A program made the translations under genes and the position numbers. This document shows positions 7,407 through 15,796 of a stretch of 23,478 nucleotides of DNA, piece by piece (position 1 is the first letter of the stretch; each line of letters starts with the position of its first letter). Origin of the DNA: JAENVT01 sp040005915. GTDB lineage: Bacteria > Actinomycetota > Acidimicrobiia > Acidimicrobiales > Ilumatobacteraceae. The stretch spans positions 1-23,478 of the forward strand of contig JBDTYA010000132.1 of assembly GCA_040005915.1 (NCBI GenBank), read 5' to 3'. The notes under the pieces are model-generated. The model had not been told where the DNA came from. It did no database searches and saw only the letters and a program-made list of their open reading frames with translations.

Positions 7407-8399
7407 ATGCGGCGCCCGACGGACTTCCCTGGAGACGCCCCAGTCGTGCTCGTCACGTTTCCGGACTTCGACACCGAACATCCGCATCACGGTGGCGCCC
7501 TGACGGCGGCCGGTTACACGATGCGCGTCGCCCCCAAACGCGGTGCGCGATCGGCCGACGAACTGCTGGAGCTGTCGGCAGATGTCTCCGGAGCGATCGT
7601 CAGTACCGACCCGTTCACGCGCGAGGTCCTTCGCGGCAGCCCCGGCCTGCAGGTGATCGCCCGTGTGGGGGTCGGCATCGACTCGATCGATGCCGAGGCC
7701 GCAACGGAGATGGGCGTGGCCATCACGACCACGCCGGGCGCCAACGAATCGACGGTCGCCGACCACGCGCTGGCGATGATGCTGGGATTGCTACGGCGGA
7801 TCCCCGAGAACGACGCGGGCGTGCGCAACGGCCTGTGGAACCGAACGGGTCCACACACGCCGAAGCTGCTGTCGGGCTGCACGGTCGGCCTTGTCGGCTA
7901 CGGGCACATCGGCCGCCTGGTCGCCCAACGGTTGGCGGGCTTCGGCGTGGAGCTGCTCGTCTGCGACCCTGCCTTGGGTGACTCGCAATCCCCGCGTTCG
8001 GTCGAGTTTGCCGAACTGCTTGCCCACTCCGACGTCGTGTCGTTGCACTGCCCGCTGATCCCGGCCACTCACCATCTCATCGACCAGAGCGCGCTGCAGA
8101 TGATGCAGCCCCACGCCGTTCTCGTCAACACCTCGCGAGGAGGCGTCGTCGATGAGGCGGCCTTGGTCCGCGCCTTGAACGAGGGCATCATCGCCGGTGC
8201 CGCGCTCGACGTGTTCGAGACCGAGCCGCCGGTCGACTCGCCACTGTTCTCGATGCCGAACGTGGTCGTCAGCCCGCACGTCGGCGGCCTCAGCACCAGA
8301 TCGGTCGACGTGATGATGACCATGGCGACCGCCTCGGTGATCGACGTGATCGAGGGACGGGTGCCGCCGGGCCTCGCCAACCGGGCGATCCTCGACTAG
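7407..8399 (+). CDS. D-2-hydroxyacid dehydrogenase (NAD-dependent, SerA/GyaR-like)
   Basis: A 330-residue oxidoreductase that interconverts 2-oxoacids and D-2-hydroxyacids. The Rossmann motif GLVGYGHIG lies near residue 161, followed by an acidic residue (VCDP) that favours NAD. Catalytic residues are visible: Arg in VNTSRGGVVDE (about 244), Glu in DVFETEPP (about 270) and His in VVSPHVGG (about 291). The length matches phosphoglycerate or hydroxypyruvate/glyoxylate reductases without the C-terminal ACT domain. It sits beside a sugar-acid catabolic operon and ends convergently with the aldolase gene, their stops overlapping in CTAG. Reduction of glyoxylate or hydroxypyruvate produced by that pathway is a reasonable but unproven role. 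Confidence 0.92.
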   Translation: MRRPTDFPGDAPVVLVTFPDFDTEHPHHGGALTAAGYTMRVAPKRGARSADELLELSADVSGAIVSTDPFTREVLRGSPGLQVIARVGVGIDSIDAEAATEMGVAITTTPGANESTVADHALAMMLGLLRRIPENDAGVRNGLWNRTGPHTPKLLSGCTVGLVGYGHIGRLVAQRLAGFGVELLVCDPALGDSQSPRSVEFAELLAHSDVVSLHCPLIPATHHLIDQSALQMMQPHAVLVNTSRGGVVDEAALVRALNEGIIAGAALDVFETEPPVDSPLFSMPNVVVSPHVGGLSTRSVDVMMTMATASVIDVIEGRVPPGLANRAILD

Positions 8400-9247
8400 C
8401 CACCGCCGAGCGGGTCGAGCGCTGCGAGCACCCGCGACGCGGCGGCCGTGATCTCCTCGCGGGCGATGGACCACATGCCGACGAGGTCATCGGGAGCACA
8501 TGCCTCGTGACCACGACCGAGGCCGGCGACGTAGGCACGTCGGATCTCGGCGTTCACGTTGACCTTGGCGACACCTCCCTCGCTGATGGCCCGGCGGAGG
8601 TCGTCGGGGTCGAGGCCCGACGCACCGTGCAGCACCAGGGGGACCCACACGACATCACGGATCGCCAGCAGGCGATCGAGGTCGAGGCGAGCCGGCTCGG
8701 CCGTGAAGCCGTGCACGTTCCCGACCGCAACAGCCAACGCGTGCACTCCCGTCTCGTCGACGAAGGCCTTCGCCTGTGCCGGGTCGGTCATGCTCGCAGC
8801 CCTGGCATCCGTCGATCGATCCTCGTCCCCTCCGATCGCGCCGAGCTCCGCCTCCAGCCAGGTATCGCTGCCCTCGACGCATTGCATCGCCTGCCTGGTC
8901 AGGGCGATGTTGGCGGCGAAGGCGAGATGTGAACCGTCGATCATCACCGAGGTGTATCCGGCATCGACCGCGCGACGCAGTTCGTCGAGATCGCGCGAGT
9001 GATCGAGGTGCACGCCGACATCGATCATGGCGTAGCCGGCGACGGCCAACGCGAGCGCTCGCAATGGCGCTTCTCCGGCAACCCCGAAACCACTGCTGCC
9101 GGCTTGCAGGATCACCGCCGTGCCGGCCTGGCCGGCTGCTGCAACGATTGCCAGCGCGGCGTTGACGTCGTAGATCGTGAAGCCACCGATGGCCCGGTGC
9201 TCCGCCGCCGCACGACGAAGCTGTTCGAGCCCGCAACGCAGTGTCAT
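8396..9247 (-). CDS. Class II (zinc) aldolase, fructose-bisphosphate / KbaY / IolJ-like
   Basis: A 283-residue TIM-barrel aldolase of the class II fructose-bisphosphate aldolase family, which cleaves phosphorylated ketoses to a triose phosphate and an aldehyde. Key positions are present: Asp82 and zinc ligand His83 in VHLDHS, Glu134 in EAELGAIGG, zinc ligand His179 in GNVHG, His207 in LHGASG, and the phosphate-side VAKVNVNAE. The ASG and NAE variants of the usual GSG and NTD/NTE motifs suggest a substrate other than fructose bisphosphate. The ATG overlaps the kinase stop (ATGA), so the kinase product is probably its substrate. IolJ of inositol catabolism belongs to the same family. The exact reaction cannot be read. 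Confidence 0.9.
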   Translation of the reverse strand: MTLRCGLEQLRRAAAEHRAIGGFTIYDVNAALAIVAAAGQAGTAVILQAGSSGFGVAGEAPLRALALAVAGYAMIDVGVHLDHSRDLDELRRAVDAGYTSVMIDGSHLAFAANIALTRQAMQCVEGSDTWLEAELGAIGGDEDRSTDARAASMTDPAQAKAFVDETGVHALAVAVGNVHGFTAEPARLDLDRLLAIRDVVWVPLVLHGASGLDPDDLRRAISEGGVAKVNVNAEIRRAYVAGLGRGHEACAPDDLVGMWSIAREEITAAASRVLAALDPLGGG

Positions 9248-10557
9248 GGTCGCCGCTCGAGCAAGCCGACGACGTTCGCCAGGGAATCCGGCCCACCGAC
9301 GTTGCCCGGGAACACGACGTACACGAGGCCGGATTCGAACCGCACGATCGGGATGATCCCAGGCTCGGCAGAGCCGAGCACCGTCGCCCGGCGGCCGCCG
9401 AGCGCGCCGGCGATGTCGTGCGAGGTGATGCCGCCCTTGGCGAGCACCCAAGCAGGCGGCACGTCGCGCGTGGCGGTTATCGCCACCTCGACGACAGCGG
9501 CGGCGACCTCGGAGGCGATGGTCAGGCTGGCGGCAGCCGAGTCGCCGTGCTGCACGTGACGGCTGGTCGCGAGCAGCGCGGTTCCCGACCGAATCGTCGC
9601 GGCGACTTCCGTCGCGCACCTCTCGATCTCGGCGGCCCGTAGCGACGGATCCAGCAAGGAGGCGACGTCGAGCTCCGTTGCATCGTTCGGACCGTGCTCG
9701 CCGGCCAGCAGGCGCTCCAGTTGTTGCGACGTGACGGTCGTGTGCGAGCCGACGACGATCAACCCGAAGCCGTCCCGGTAAGCAAGCTCGCCGGCCGCGA
9801 CCAGCGGGGGCGCGGGCAGCCCTGCCCGGGCCCGGACGAACGACGGGCCCGTGCGGTAGACGAAACGCCTGCCGGCGGACTCGGCGATCTCGATGCCCGC
9901 GGCGAGCACCGCCAGATCGTCGAACGAGGCCGCGTTGGCGACGACGACCTGCCGATCCTGCAGCCCGGCCAACACGTCGGCAACGCCCTGCGGCCCGCCC
10001 TCCCAGATGGTTCGCAAGCCGATCGACCGCACGGTTTCGACGGGCCGTGCCATGCGCGCCGCGGCCCACGAGCGCAGGTCGAGCTCGCTGTATCCGAACG
10101 TCGCGTCACGGGCGAACTCGGTGCGCGCTGCGGGCACGATGTCGGTGCCGCGACGTACCAGCTGAACGTCGTCGATGGTGTACCTGCCGGCCTCGATGAA
10201 GCACGGCGCCAGGACGATGCCGTCGACGTGCAATCCGCCCTCGCCCAGCGCGTCCGCGACGGCATCCACCTCCGCTGGGAAGTGGCCGCGCAGCGTCGAG
10301 TCGCTGCGGCTGATGATCCGCAGGTCGACACCTGCCTCGGCCGCCACCTCGACCAGCAACGCAGTCGTCTCGCCGGCGATCCGCACCGCGTCGGCGGGCG
10401 GCAGGCTGCGACTGTTGGTCAGCAGGAATGTCGCCAGCGGGAGTTCGTGCGCCAACGCCAGGAGGTCGGCGCGGTCCCACTTCCAAAGCAGCGGTATCCC
10501 GCTGACGCTCTGGCATCCGGTGGGATCGTCGTCGAGCACGACGAGCCACGTGGTCAA
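9244..10557 (-). CDS. Four-carbon acid sugar kinase family protein (DUF1537)
   Basis: A 437-residue kinase of the DUF1537 family, whose members (OtnK, DtnK, OiaK and similar) phosphorylate four-carbon or branched acid sugars with ATP. The N-terminal domain shows LDDDPTGCQ (8-16) and SRSDSTLRGHF (83-93), the substrate-binding part. The C-terminal ATP-binding domain shows LAKGGITSHDIA, with a glycine-rich end near FPGNVGGPDSL. The start is TTG in TTGA, overlapping the VOC stop; homologues begin just before DDDPTG, and only a GTG five codons later competes. It is the central gene of the minus-strand operon and should feed the aldolase. It occupies the kinase step that a PfkB-type enzyme fills in inositol operons. 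The substrate is unassigned. Confidence 0.9.
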   Translation of the reverse strand: MTTWLVVLDDDPTGCQSVSGIPLLWKWDRADLLALAHELPLATFLLTNSRSLPPADAVRIAGETTALLVEVAAEAGVDLRIISRSDSTLRGHFPAEVDAVADALGEGGLHVDGIVLAPCFIEAGRYTIDDVQLVRRGTDIVPAARTEFARDATFGYSELDLRSWAAARMARPVETVRSIGLRTIWEGGPQGVADVLAGLQDRQVVVANAASFDDLAVLAAGIEIAESAGRRFVYRTGPSFVRARAGLPAPPLVAAGELAYRDGFGLIVVGSHTTVTSQQLERLLAGEHGPNDATELDVASLLDPSLRAAEIERCATEVAATIRSGTALLATSRHVQHGDSAAASLTIASEVAAAVVEVAITATRDVPPAWVLAKGGITSHDIAGALGGRRATVLGSAEPGIIPIVRFESGLVYVVFPGNVGGPDSLANVVGLLERRP

Positions 10558-10937
10558 CCGGCGAACTCGCCGCGGATGTTGATCTCGATGCGGATGCCGT
10601 TGGGATCGACGACGTAGATCTGCTTGAGGTCGTACTGCGGAGTCTCGACGACCTCGTACGTGACGGCGAGCTCGTCGAGGTGGGCACACATCGCCTCGAA
10701 GCCGGAGCCTTCGAAGGCGACGTGGTCGATCGAGCCGGTCACCCCGGCGCGGTCGCGCTCGACGAAGTTGACGTGCACTGCGGGGTGGTCGCCCACGAGG
10801 ATCCACGTGCCGGGCACCGGGCCGACAGGTCGCCGCTCGGGTGCGTTGACCAGCCCGAGCACGTCGGTGTAGAAGGTGACCGTCTCGTCTGGGAGGACCG
10901 TCTCGATGTTGTAGTGGTCGAGCCGACTCAGTGTCAT
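10554..10937 (-). CDS. VOC (glyoxalase/dioxygenase fold) family protein
   Basis: A 127-residue single-chain vicinal-oxygen-chelate protein made of two beta-alpha-beta-beta-beta modules. The expected metal ligands are His8 (RLDHYN), His55 (AVHVNF), His72 (IDHVAF) and Glu118 (IRIEIN). GHDPNG-like endings are typical of the fold, and here it is DPNGIRIEI. The ATG at 10937 has a good AGAGGGG ribosome site upstream. It is first in the leftward operon and overlaps the kinase start by four bases. VOC enzymes isomerise, epimerise or open carbonyl compounds, so it may handle an enediol or lactone step, but this is inferred from context only. Confidence 0.88.
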   Translation of the reverse strand: MTLSRLDHYNIETVLPDETVTFYTDVLGLVNAPERRPVGPVPGTWILVGDHPAVHVNFVERDRAGVTGSIDHVAFEGSGFEAMCAHLDELAVTYEVVETPQYDLKQIYVVDPNGIRIEINIRGEFAG

Positions 10938-10969
10938 TGCTGCCCCTCTCGCTGGCGGGCGACTTGCTG

Positions 10970-10998
10970 TTGCACCCTGTTCTTGATCACAATACACT
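10970..10998 (+). promoter_or_regulatory. Promoter of the lacI-type regulator operon
   Basis: TTGCAC (10970-10975), a 17-base spacer and TACACT (10993-10998) make a near-ideal sigma-70/HrdB-type promoter. The start point would be near 11005, directly beside the palindromic operator. On the other strand, TATTGT (complement of 10989-10994) could be the -10 of the leftward VOC-kinase-aldolase operon. Its -35 position then falls inside the operator. Confidence 0.6.
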
Positions 10999-11005
10999 CG
11001 AATCC

Positions 11006-11021
11006 ACTGAAGCGCTTCAGT
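11006..11021. promoter_or_regulatory. LacI-family operator palindrome
   Basis: ACTGAAGCGCTTCAGT is a perfect 16-base palindrome with the central CG and AAGCGCTT core usual for LacI/GalR-family operators. It lies in the 108-base divergent gap, at the predicted start point of the lacI-type gene. It is 25 bases before that gene's ATG and about 70 bases before the VOC gene. It probably gives autorepression and control of both divergent operons. No second copy was found by eye in the window. Confidence 0.75.
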
Positions 11022-11045
11022 CCGATCGAGCAGGGGGGAACAGCG

Positions 11046-12122
11046 ATGGGCAGACCGACCCTCGACGACATAGCCGAGCAGGCAGGGGTGTCGCGTGCTC
11101 TCGTGTCGATGACCCTGCGCGGCCTGCCCGGCGCAGGCGACGAGACGCGGCGCACGATCCTCGATGTCGCCGACCGACTCGGGTATGTGCCCAACGCTGC
11201 GGCCCGCAGCCTGGCCAGCCGGTCGTCGAAGGCCATCGGTGTGCTGCTCGGCGAGCTGCACAACCCGTTCTTCGCCGACGTCGTCGACGGCCTCACCGGC
11301 CCGTTCGAGGAGTCGGGCTTCCACGTGCTGATGGGAACCGGCTTGCACCAGCCCCGAGCCGAGCGCTCGATGCTCGAGACGTTCCGCAGCTACGGCATGG
11401 AAGGCGTCGTGCTGATCGGTCCACAGCTCGACGAGCACAGCATCGAACGCTTCGCCGCCCACGTCCCCTCCGTCGTCATCGGTCGGGTGCTGCGATCCGA
11501 GCACGTCGATGTGATCGTCAACGACGACCGACGGGGCGCGGCGATAGCCGTGCAGCACCTGTTCGACCTCGGTCACCGCGACATCGCCCATCTCGACGGC
11601 GGCAGCGGCCCCGGTGCCGCGCTGCGGCGGCGTGGCTACGTCGACGCCATGCGCCGCCTGGATCTGCACGACAACATCCGCATCGCCGGCGGCGACTTCA
11701 CCGCGGCCCACGCCGCGGCCGGCATCGATGAACTGCTCGCCACCCGCTCGCCGACGGCGATCTTCGCGGCCAACGACGTCGTCGCAATCGGTGCGCTCGA
11801 GCGATTGGCAGGTGTCGGCTTGTCGGTGCCCGACGACGTGTCGGTGATCGGCTACGACAACACGTCGATGGCCACCCAGTTGCGCATCGGGCTCAGCAGC
11901 ATCGACCAACCTCGCGAACGGATGGGTCAACTCGCCGCGGCGCTGTTGCGCGAGCGATTCGACGGGCGCACGTTGGCCGCCAAACACATCCTCCCCCCGA
12001 CGCTGGTCCACCGTTCGTCGACGGCCGGGGTGCGTTCGACCACCCAGCTCTCCACCCAGCGTCGATCAATCATCGATCAATCATCACCAGCCGTGAACAG
12101 GAACCTGCATGACCACCACTGA
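11046..12122 (+). CDS. LacI-family transcriptional regulator
   Basis: A 358-residue repressor-type protein. The N-terminal helix-turn-helix is TLDDIAEQAGVSRALVSMTL (5-24), followed by the hinge region GYVPNAAARSLASRS and a periplasmic-binding-protein-like sensor domain (VIGYDNTSMA, then LPPTLVHRSST at its end). AGGGGGGAA lies six bases before the ATG. It very likely binds the palindrome just upstream and responds to a pathway sugar or sugar acid. The last about 30 residues go beyond the usual family end. They arise from an 11-base tandem duplication at 12062-12083 that shifts the frame; without it the stop would fall in an ATGA overlap with the next gene. As it stands, the gene overlaps the SDR by 14 bases. 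Confidence 0.94.
   Translation: MGRPTLDDIAEQAGVSRALVSMTLRGLPGAGDETRRTILDVADRLGYVPNAAARSLASRSSKAIGVLLGELHNPFFADVVDGLTGPFEESGFHVLMGTGLHQPRAERSMLETFRSYGMEGVVLIGPQLDEHSIERFAAHVPSVVIGRVLRSEHVDVIVNDDRRGAAIAVQHLFDLGHRDIAHLDGGSGPGAALRRRGYVDAMRRLDLHDNIRIAGGDFTAAHAAAGIDELLATRSPTAIFAANDVVAIGALERLAGVGLSVPDDVSVIGYDNTSMATQLRIGLSSIDQPRERMGQLAAALLRERFDGRTLAAKHILPPTLVHRSSTAGVRSTTQLSTQRRSIIDQSSPAVNRNLHDHH
12062..12083 (+). repeat. 11-base perfect tandem duplication in the lacI-type 3' end
   Basis: TCGATCAATCA occurs twice in direct succession (12062-12072 and 12073-12083). Eleven is not a multiple of three, so one extra copy changes the reading frame of the regulator's C-terminus. Deleting one copy on paper gives a TGA at 12110-12112 (present numbering), exactly overlapping the next ATG. 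Confidence 0.9.
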
Positions 12123-12918
12123 AACACTCGATCCGGTACTGACCAATCCGCCGATCCTCGACCGCTTCCGGCTCGACGGAAAGGTCGCCCTCGTCACCGG
12201 CGCCGGTCAGGGAATCGGGCGGGCGTTCGCCCACGCCCTCGGCGAAGCGGGGGCGGCGGTTGCGATCGCCGACCTCGATGGCGACAAGGCCAGGATCGTT
12301 GCCGCTGAACTGACCGACAAGGGAATCACTTCGCTCGCTCTGACCACCGATGTCACCGACCCGGGCGATGTCGCCGCGATGATCACGGCAGTCGTCAGCG
12401 GCCTCGGTCGGCTCGACATCGCCGTCAACAACGCTGGCATCAACTTCAACAGCGCGGCAGAGGAGACGACGCTCGCTGTGTGGGATCAGACCTTCAACGT
12501 CAACACCCGCGCCGTGTTCATCTGCTGCCAGGCCGAGGCCAAGGTGATGATCCCGCAGGGTTCCGGTTGCATCATCAACACCGCGTCGATGGCCAGCCTG
12601 CTGGTACCGCATCCGCAGAAGCAGGCTGCCTACAACGTCTCGAAGGCGGCGGTCGCCCACCTGACGCGCAGCCTGGCGACCGAGTGGGCCGAGTTCGGGA
12701 TACGGGTCAATGCCATCTCCCCCGGGATCGTTCGCACACCGTTGATCGAGTCCGAGGCGCTCGCACCCCTGAAGGACATCTGGCTGGAGCAGATCCCCAC
12801 GAAGCGGCTTGCCGAAGTCACCGACCTGCAGGGCGCCATCGTGTTCCTGGCATCCGACGTGTCCGCGTACATGATCGGGCAGAACATGGCGATCGAAGGT
12901 GGCCACACGTTGTGGTAA
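12109..12918 (+). CDS. SDR family NAD(P)-dependent oxidoreductase
   Basis: A 269-residue classical short-chain dehydrogenase. The cofactor loop is TGAGQGIG (30-37), and Asp55 after the second strand favours NAD over NADP. NNAG is at 107-110, and the catalytic triad residues are Ser160, Tyr175 and Lys179 (YNVSK). The C-terminus has the typical FLASDVSAYMIGQ and GGHT ending. A weak CAGGAA ribosome site precedes the ATG, which lies inside the end of the regulator gene, so translation is probably coupled. In this operon it should oxidise a hydroxyl of a sugar, sugar acid or cyclitol. Family members range widely, so the substrate is open. Confidence 0.93.
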   Translation: MTTTETLDPVLTNPPILDRFRLDGKVALVTGAGQGIGRAFAHALGEAGAAVAIADLDGDKARIVAAELTDKGITSLALTTDVTDPGDVAAMITAVVSGLGRLDIAVNNAGINFNSAAEETTLAVWDQTFNVNTRAVFICCQAEAKVMIPQGSGCIINTASMASLLVPHPQKQAAYNVSKAAVAHLTRSLATEWAEFGIRVNAISPGIVRTPLIESEALAPLKDIWLEQIPTKRLAEVTDLQGAIVFLASDVSAYMIGQNMAIEGGHTLW

Positions 12919-13778
12919 CCGACACCGCTACCCCAACCATCAAGTTCGGCGTTGCCGGCTGGTCGCTGCCCATCGACGGCCCGTGGGGATGCCGCATCGC
13001 TGCCGACTGCGGTCTCGACGGCGTGCAGCTCGACGTCGGCGATTCCTCCCGTGGCTTCCCGCTCACCCGGGCCTGCACGCAGGACGCCTGGCAGCAGGCG
13101 GCCAGCGATGCAGGCGTCGAGCTGATCTCCGTCGCGGTCAACGCTCTGTGCCGCCACGGGATGAACGTGCGTCCCGACAGCGCCGATGGCCGGCTCGCAC
13201 GCGCCTCGATCGCCGCCGGCATTCACGCCGCCCACGACCTCGGGCTCGATCTCGTGCAGCTCCCGGCATTCGAGGGCGGCTTCGTCCGCACCGCCGAGGA
13301 GCGCGAGAACCTGGCCGATGCGCTGCGCTTCGGCTGCCGCTTGGCTAACGACTACGGCGTCACGGTCAGCACCGAGAACGTGCTCGATCCCGACGAGTTC
13401 CGCGAGCTCCGCGACCGGGTCGACGCCGACAACTTCCGCCTCTTCTTCGACATGCAGAACTACGTGCTCAATCGCGGGCTCGACCAGATGCATGTGCTCG
13501 AGGAGCTGTACGACGACGTGGTGCAGGTGCACGCCAAGGACGGTGTCGACGGACGGCTGTCGAGCGCGATCGTGGGCACCGGCGATGCACGCGTCGCCGA
13601 GCAGATCCAACTGCTGCTCGGCAAGGGGTACACCGGTTGGATCACGCTCGAGAACTTCTACGACACCGCGCCGATCGCCGGAGGCAACGGCGACCCCGTC
13701 GCCGATCTGGCCACCGATTCCAAGGCCCTGCGCCGGCTGACCGCCATCGCGTCGCGCCCGATCGGGGAGACGAAGTGA
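12912..13778 (+). CDS. Sugar phosphate isomerase/epimerase family TIM-barrel protein
   Basis: A 288-residue AP-endonuclease-2-type TIM barrel (xylose isomerase-like), the family of hydroxypyruvate isomerase, OtnI, IolE and IolI. Likely metal ligands are Glu155 (STENV), Asp180 (FFDMQN), His207 (VQVHAKD) and Glu247 (ITLENF). The GTG start overlaps the SDR stop by seven bases; no other start lies close to the first strand IKFGVAGWS. In context it would isomerise the keto product of a neighbouring dehydrogenase before phosphorylation, as OtnI does in tetronate pathways, or act like IolE/IolI on an inosose. The choice between these cannot be made from sequence alone. Confidence 0.9.
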   Translation: MVTDTATPTIKFGVAGWSLPIDGPWGCRIAADCGLDGVQLDVGDSSRGFPLTRACTQDAWQQAASDAGVELISVAVNALCRHGMNVRPDSADGRLARASIAAGIHAAHDLGLDLVQLPAFEGGFVRTAEERENLADALRFGCRLANDYGVTVSTENVLDPDEFRELRDRVDADNFRLFFDMQNYVLNRGLDQMHVLEELYDDVVQVHAKDGVDGRLSSAIVGTGDARVAEQIQLLLGKGYTGWITLENFYDTAPIAGGNGDPVADLATDSKALRRLTAIASRPIGETK

Positions 13779-14818
13779 CCGTCGGGATCGGGATCATCGG
13801 CCTCGGCCGGCTCGGCCAGGTGCGGGCCCGCGCCCTGGCCAACCGTGTCGGTGGCGCCCGCCTCGTCGCGGTCACCGACATCGACGGCGATCTCGCCAAG
13901 ACGACTGCGGCTCGCCTCGGCGGCGTCGCGGTCAGCTCTGCTGCCGAGCTCGTCGCCCGCGACGACATCGACGGCGTCGTGGTGGCCACACCGACGTGGA
14001 TCCACGTCGAGCCGGTCGAGTTGGTCGCCGCGGCAGGCAAAGCATTGTTCTGCGAGAAGCCTTTGGCCAGCACGCTGGCCGATCACCTCCACTTGGTGCA
14101 GGTCGTCGATCAATCGGGGATCGCCTGCATGGTCGGCTTCAACCGTCGATGCGATCCCGACTTCCGCGACGCACAACGGCTCGTCTTCGAAGGTGCCATC
14201 GGCACCCCCACGTATTTGCACGGCCGGATGCGCGATCCGTTCCCACCACCGCCGTGGGCCCGAGACCCTGCGGTGGGCGGCGGCCTGTTCATCGACATGT
14301 TGATCCACGACTTCGATTCGGCGCGCATGCTCCTGGGTCAAGAGGTCGTTCGTGTCTTCGCCCAATCCGCCAATCTCGTCGTCGACGCCGGCGACATCGT
14401 CGGGTTCGCCGACAACGCGACGGTCGCCCTCGAGTTCGACAGTGGAGCGCTGGGTCAGCTGCACTCATCGATGCACGCCGCCTACGGCTACGACGTGCGC
14501 ACCGAGGTCTTCGGCCAGCGCGGCACGATCGAGATCGGCGGCCTGCGTCGCCACAACATCATGCTCGCCGTGGAGGGCAAGGGCCTGACCTACCCGGACA
14601 CGTTCCTGCCCGAAGGCGACATCCCTCATGCGATGTTCAGGTTCGGCGCGGCGTACGAAGCCGAGATGGCCGTGTTCGCCGACGTGATCACCGGCAAACG
14701 CACCGCGCCCGCCAACCACCACGACGCCCTCGCCGCGTTCCGAATCGCCGCCTCCGCCAAGGAATCCCAGCAACGCCGCCAACCCGTCGAAGTCGCCGAG
14801 TTCACCACCCCCATCTGA
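13775..14818 (+). CDS. Gfo/Idh/MocA family oxidoreductase (inositol 2-dehydrogenase-like)
   Basis: A 347-residue dehydrogenase. The N-terminal Rossmann domain begins IGIIGLGRLG (near residue 5), with TDID giving an NAD-favouring acid. The EKP motif (94-96) carries catalytic Lys95. The C-terminal substrate domain has GGGLFIDMLIHDFD, giving Asp174 and His178, the same Lys/Asp/His set and spacing as IolG, myo-inositol 2-dehydrogenase. It starts with GTG in a GTGA overlap with the isomerase gene and is the last gene of the rightward operon. It may oxidise a cyclitol or a sugar ring hydroxyl. The IolG resemblance is suggestive, but the family is promiscuous and substrates are often misassigned. 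Confidence 0.92.
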   Translation: MTVGIGIIGLGRLGQVRARALANRVGGARLVAVTDIDGDLAKTTAARLGGVAVSSAAELVARDDIDGVVVATPTWIHVEPVELVAAAGKALFCEKPLASTLADHLHLVQVVDQSGIACMVGFNRRCDPDFRDAQRLVFEGAIGTPTYLHGRMRDPFPPPPWARDPAVGGGLFIDMLIHDFDSARMLLGQEVVRVFAQSANLVVDAGDIVGFADNATVALEFDSGALGQLHSSMHAAYGYDVRTEVFGQRGTIEIGGLRRHNIMLAVEGKGLTYPDTFLPEGDIPHAMFRFGAAYEAEMAVFADVITGKRTAPANHHDALAAFRIAASAKESQQRRQPVEVAEFTTPI

Positions 14819-14914
14819 AGTTCGTCGCTCGCAGGGCGCTGGACGACTCCGCAGCGACAAAGTTTCGGGGGCCGGGGATGCCGGGCAGGTGGAGGGGCGA
14901 GCGGCCGGGGACGA

Positions 14915-15796
14915 TCAGCAGGCGACTCGGTTGGGGAGCATGCCGGCGACGCCGGGGTCGAGTTGTAGCAACGCGCCGGCGAGGGGTTCGCGGGTCAGTT
15001 GCTCGTCGGTCAGGCGATGGCGGGCGGTGGTGATGTAGAGCGTGCGGAGGTCGGGTCCGCCGAACGCCGGGCAGGTCGGGTTGGTCAGGGGCAGCAGGAT
15101 CTCCTGCTCCATCGTGCCGTCGGGCAGGTACCGGCGGATGCGGCCGCCACCGAACAGGCACACCCACACGGCGCCCTCGGAATCGACCGTGAGGCCATCG
15201 GGCAGACCATCGGCCGGATCGATCGCCGCCAAGAGTCGTTCGTCGCCGAGCGATCCGGAGCCGAGGTCGTACTCGTACACGACCACCCGTTGGGTCGTGC
15301 TGTCGATGTAATACATCGACGTGCCGTCGGGGCTCCACCCGATGCCATTCGAGATCGTCCGCTCCGGCAGCACCATGGTCAGTTCTCCACCCGGATCCAA
15401 CCGGTACAACGCGGCCCTGCCGGGTTCGCGATCACGGTGCAGCGTTCCCGCCCACAGCCGGCCCCGAGGATCGGCGCGGCAATCGTTGAAGCGGACTCCC
15501 GGTACCGGCTCGACATCGGCGAGCAAGGTCTTCTGGCCCGTCGGATCGACGCGCCACAGTTCGCATTCGATGGCCAGCACGAGGCCGCCGTCGTCGCACA
15601 GCAGCACTGCGCCCACATCACCGTCCGTCGAGAACGACATCGTCTCGTCGGTCGCCGGATTCCAGCGATGGACCAATTGGCCGGAGATATCGACCCGCAC
15701 GAGTTCGCCGGTGCGGTCGTCCCAGACCGGTCCTTCGCCGAGACGATCGTGGCCGATCGTGGCGATGCTGACCGGGGGTGATGGCTTGTTCGACAT
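14915..15796 (-). CDS. SMP-30/gluconolactonase/LRE family lactonase
   Basis: A 293-residue six-bladed beta-propeller lactonase that opens sugar lactones to aldonic acids. The divalent-metal ligands match the family: Glu21 (GEGP), Asn104 (RFND), Asn150 (ISNGIGWS) and Asp200 (LPDGLTVD). The ATG at 15796 is chosen because it puts the first propeller strand (VSIATIG...LGEGP) near residue 10; an upstream in-frame ATG would add 21 residues and run into the divergent SDR promoter. No signal peptide is seen, so it is cytoplasmic. It diverges from an SDR gene, and a dehydrogenase-lactonase pair is the usual first two steps of oxidative sugar breakdown. The 96 bases after its stop hold no convincing terminator. 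Confidence 0.92.
   Translation of the reverse strand: MSNKPSPPVSIATIGHDRLGEGPVWDDRTGELVRVDISGQLVHRWNPATDETMSFSTDGDVGAVLLCDDGGLVLAIECELWRVDPTGQKTLLADVEPVPGVRFNDCRADPRGRLWAGTLHRDREPGRAALYRLDPGGELTMVLPERTISNGIGWSPDGTSMYYIDSTTQRVVVYEYDLGSGSLGDERLLAAIDPADGLPDGLTVDSEGAVWVCLFGGGRIRRYLPDGTMEQEILLPLTNPTCPAFGGPDLRTLYITTARHRLTDEQLTREPLAGALLQLDPGVAGMLPNRVAC

Noticed and set aside
14819..14914. Possible terminator in the gap between the Gfo/Idh gene and the lactonase gene
   Set aside because: Only a 6-base pair (GTCGCT at 14824-14829, AGCGAC at 14853-14858) with a 23-base loop and no T-tract; too weak to call.
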